DNA of 64,000 nt from Xestospongia bergquistia (taxonomy: Eukaryota; Porifera; Demospongiae; Haplosclerida; Petrosiidae): NCBI GenBank assembly GCA_963965975.1, contig OZ014418.1, positions 6,088,775 through 6,152,774 of the forward strand. The letters run 5' to 3'. The notes beneath the pieces were generated by a model. The model had not been told where the DNA came from. It did no database searches and worked only from the letters and a program-made list of their open reading frames with translations. Positions 62,706-64,000 of the stretch are shown here, in pieces. The position numbers were made by a program, and so were the translations under genes. The stretch's first letter is position 1; every line of letters begins with the position of its first letter.

Positions 62706-63587
62706 TTACTTAGTACACACCACACAGGCGAGTTCCTTGGATTCATCATAGGGAGGACAGAGGCCATTACTACATTTAGCTTGTACATAATTGAACAAAG
62801 CTCCATCGTTGTCAGCATCACTACCAGGAATTCCTACAGCATTTTTATCAACACACTCATAGACAGAGTTTCGTTTGTGATTATATCGTTCTGTCATAAG
62901 ATAGCCCTGATATTCTGTAGTCCATGTTGTAGGACAGGTGATTTTTGCTGGTATCATAAGATATGATACTCTAGTAGAAGCATAACAGACAACACAAGGA
63001 ATGTTATGATTATGTACGTGGTTAGAAGGACCTTCACCATGAATTTGATATTCTGCTCCATAGACAAATGACTGGAAATCAGATGCACCATTAACATAGG
63101 CAAGAAACTCGGGTTCATCTGGTAAACAAATGTAATTAGCTCCACCTCCAGTGTGACTCCAATGACTCCCAGCAGCTTTCCCCTTATAGAGCATTTGTGT
63201 TCCTGTTGTATTTGGACAAGCAAATCTTCCCCATCTTGTAAAGACCACACCCCCATTTCTTGGTCCAGGAGGTCCTTGTGGTCCTTGTTCTCCTTTGTCT
63301 CCTTTTACTCCATCTTTGCCATTGATACCATCTTTCCCAGGTGGACCTGCTATTCCAGGAAACCCAGGCATTCCATCACGTCCATCACGTCCTTGTACTA
63401 TTTGAATGTAAGGTGTGTTTGTAGTAGTATCTGTAGAAGAAAGACATCTCTTATATCGACTATTGTCACCTGTAGTAGAAATGTTTAAGATATCTAATAG
63501 CATACCTTGTACAGCATTTGTAGTACACTCCTTCCATTCCACAGTCAGTAAAAGGATAACCATGAGTGATAGAGTCTGTATCATCAT
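62706..63587 (-). CDS. Short-chain (spongin-type) collagen, copy 7
   Basis: ATG at 63587; exons 63506-63587 and 62706-63469 around the same 36-nt intron as copy 6, giving 281 residues (293 if the intron is retained, since it is in frame). Signal peptide [20 protein letters not shown]; Gly-X-Y run to GPQGPPGP; C-domain with [46 protein letters not shown] and CVVCTK. It is closest to copy 6 in coding sequence, leader and intron length, so these two are the youngest pair or have been homogenised. Confidence 0.93.
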   Translation of the reverse strand: MMIQTLSLMVILLLTVEWKECTTNAVQGMLLDILNISTTGDNSRYKRCLSSTDTTTNTPYIQIVQGRDGRDGMPGFPGIAGPPGKDGINGKDGVKGDKGEQGPQGPPGPRNGGVVFTRWGRFACPNTTGTQMLYKGKAAGSHWSHTGGGANYICLPDEPEFLAYVNGASDFQSFVYGAEYQIHGEGPSNHVHNHNIPCVVCYASTRVSYLMIPAKITCPTTWTTEYQGYLMTERYNHKRNSVYECVDKNAVGIPGSDADNDGALFNYVQAKCSNGLCPPYDESKELACVVCTK

Positions 63588-63680
63588 CTTGGGTTAGTTG
63601 TACAGGAAGATATTCACTTGAAGTAGTTGTTGAGTTAAAGAGTCTTTCTGTTTGGATAGTTGAGTATGTACCTGTCAGTT

Positions 63681-63689
63681 CTTTATATA
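63681..63689 (-). promoter_or_regulatory. TATA box of collagen copy 7
   Basis: TATATAAAG on the minus strand, 94 bp before the ATG at 63587. Confidence 0.65.
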
Positions 63690-64000
63690 GTGATGAGGTG
63701 TTAATACATTAGTGCATAGTTTAGAGTGTAAACATATTTATGTGTAGAATGGTGACTCAGCTAAAGGTTGACAATAGGAGACAGAAAGACAGATACATCA
63801 GTGACAGAGGTCAGGGAAAATTATCCTGAATTATATTTAATAATGGGAGTTTTTAACTTCATAATTTTCATGGCAATCATGATTGATAATAATGTTGAGT
63901 TTGTATTGAAAATTAATTAAATTTAGTTATAATTTGAAATTGGCATTCAAACAATTTATTAGTATTGGAATTTTTACCAAAAGGATGTTTTTTTAGTATA

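Overview
The window looks like nuclear DNA of a demosponge, most like a compact haplosclerid genome such as Amphimedon queenslandica (inference; no species marker is present). It is AT-rich, its genes are split by many short GT-AG introns (about 36-60 nt is common), and its gene content is metazoan and sponge-like: SRCR, EGF and NIDO receptors, fibrinogen-related lectins, SAMHD1, Nup133, and above all a tandem array of short-chain (spongin-type) collagens. It carries no bacterial-style operons.

Layout. 1-1.7 kb: 5' end of an SRCR-domain secreted or membrane protein on the minus strand. 2.5-9.5 kb: a tandem duplication, about 3.9 kb per unit, of a minus-strand EGF gene; one copy looks damaged and the other holds a small inverted-repeat element with a paralogous empty site. 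9.5-41.8 kb: a plus-strand segmental triplication of the pair SAMHD1 - Nup133. SAMHD1-1 (12.67-15.69 kb) and SAMHD1-2 (19.28-23.74 kb) are open through 19 exons. SAMHD1-3 (33.22-36.29 kb) has an in-frame TAG and a 1-nt frameshift in otherwise well preserved exons. Nup133 follows each SAMHD1 by about 200 bp: copy 1 is a pseudogene whose fifth exon has been replaced by a CT microsatellite, copy 2 is a stub of under 100 bp, and copy 3 is open for 17 exons but ends where the C-terminal alpha-solenoid should begin. Between copies 2 and 3, at 25.5-28.1 kb on the minus strand, lies a NIDO-EGF gene related to the EGF genes at 2.5-9 kb. All three share a previously unlabelled Cys-containing terminal exon.

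42.2-42.6 kb: a 51-bp minisatellite and a perfect hairpin. 43.5-47.6 kb, minus strand: one intact fibrinogen-related protein (FReP), a half FReP, and a FReP pseudogene fused to the 5' half of a short-chain collagen. 48.9-63.6 kb, minus strand: four intact short-chain collagen genes, one frameshifted copy and one collagen-FReP-collagen mosaic, most with a conserved TATA box near -90. A truncated Penelope-like retroelement with a GIY-YIG endonuclease sits at 52.1-52.85 kb; its 3' tail recurs as a head-to-head palindrome at 58.63-58.80 kb.

The secreted products (SRCR, NIDO-EGF, FReP, spongin-type collagen) fit extracellular matrix, adhesion and recognition. SAMHD1 is a dNTP hydrolase with an antiviral role in vertebrates; Nup133 is a nuclear-pore scaffold protein. 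Their joint amplification probably reflects physical linkage rather than shared function. The most notable signals are the gene birth and decay series (SAMHD1-3, Nup133-1, FReP-collagen mosaics) and the shared terminal exon of the NIDO/EGF family.
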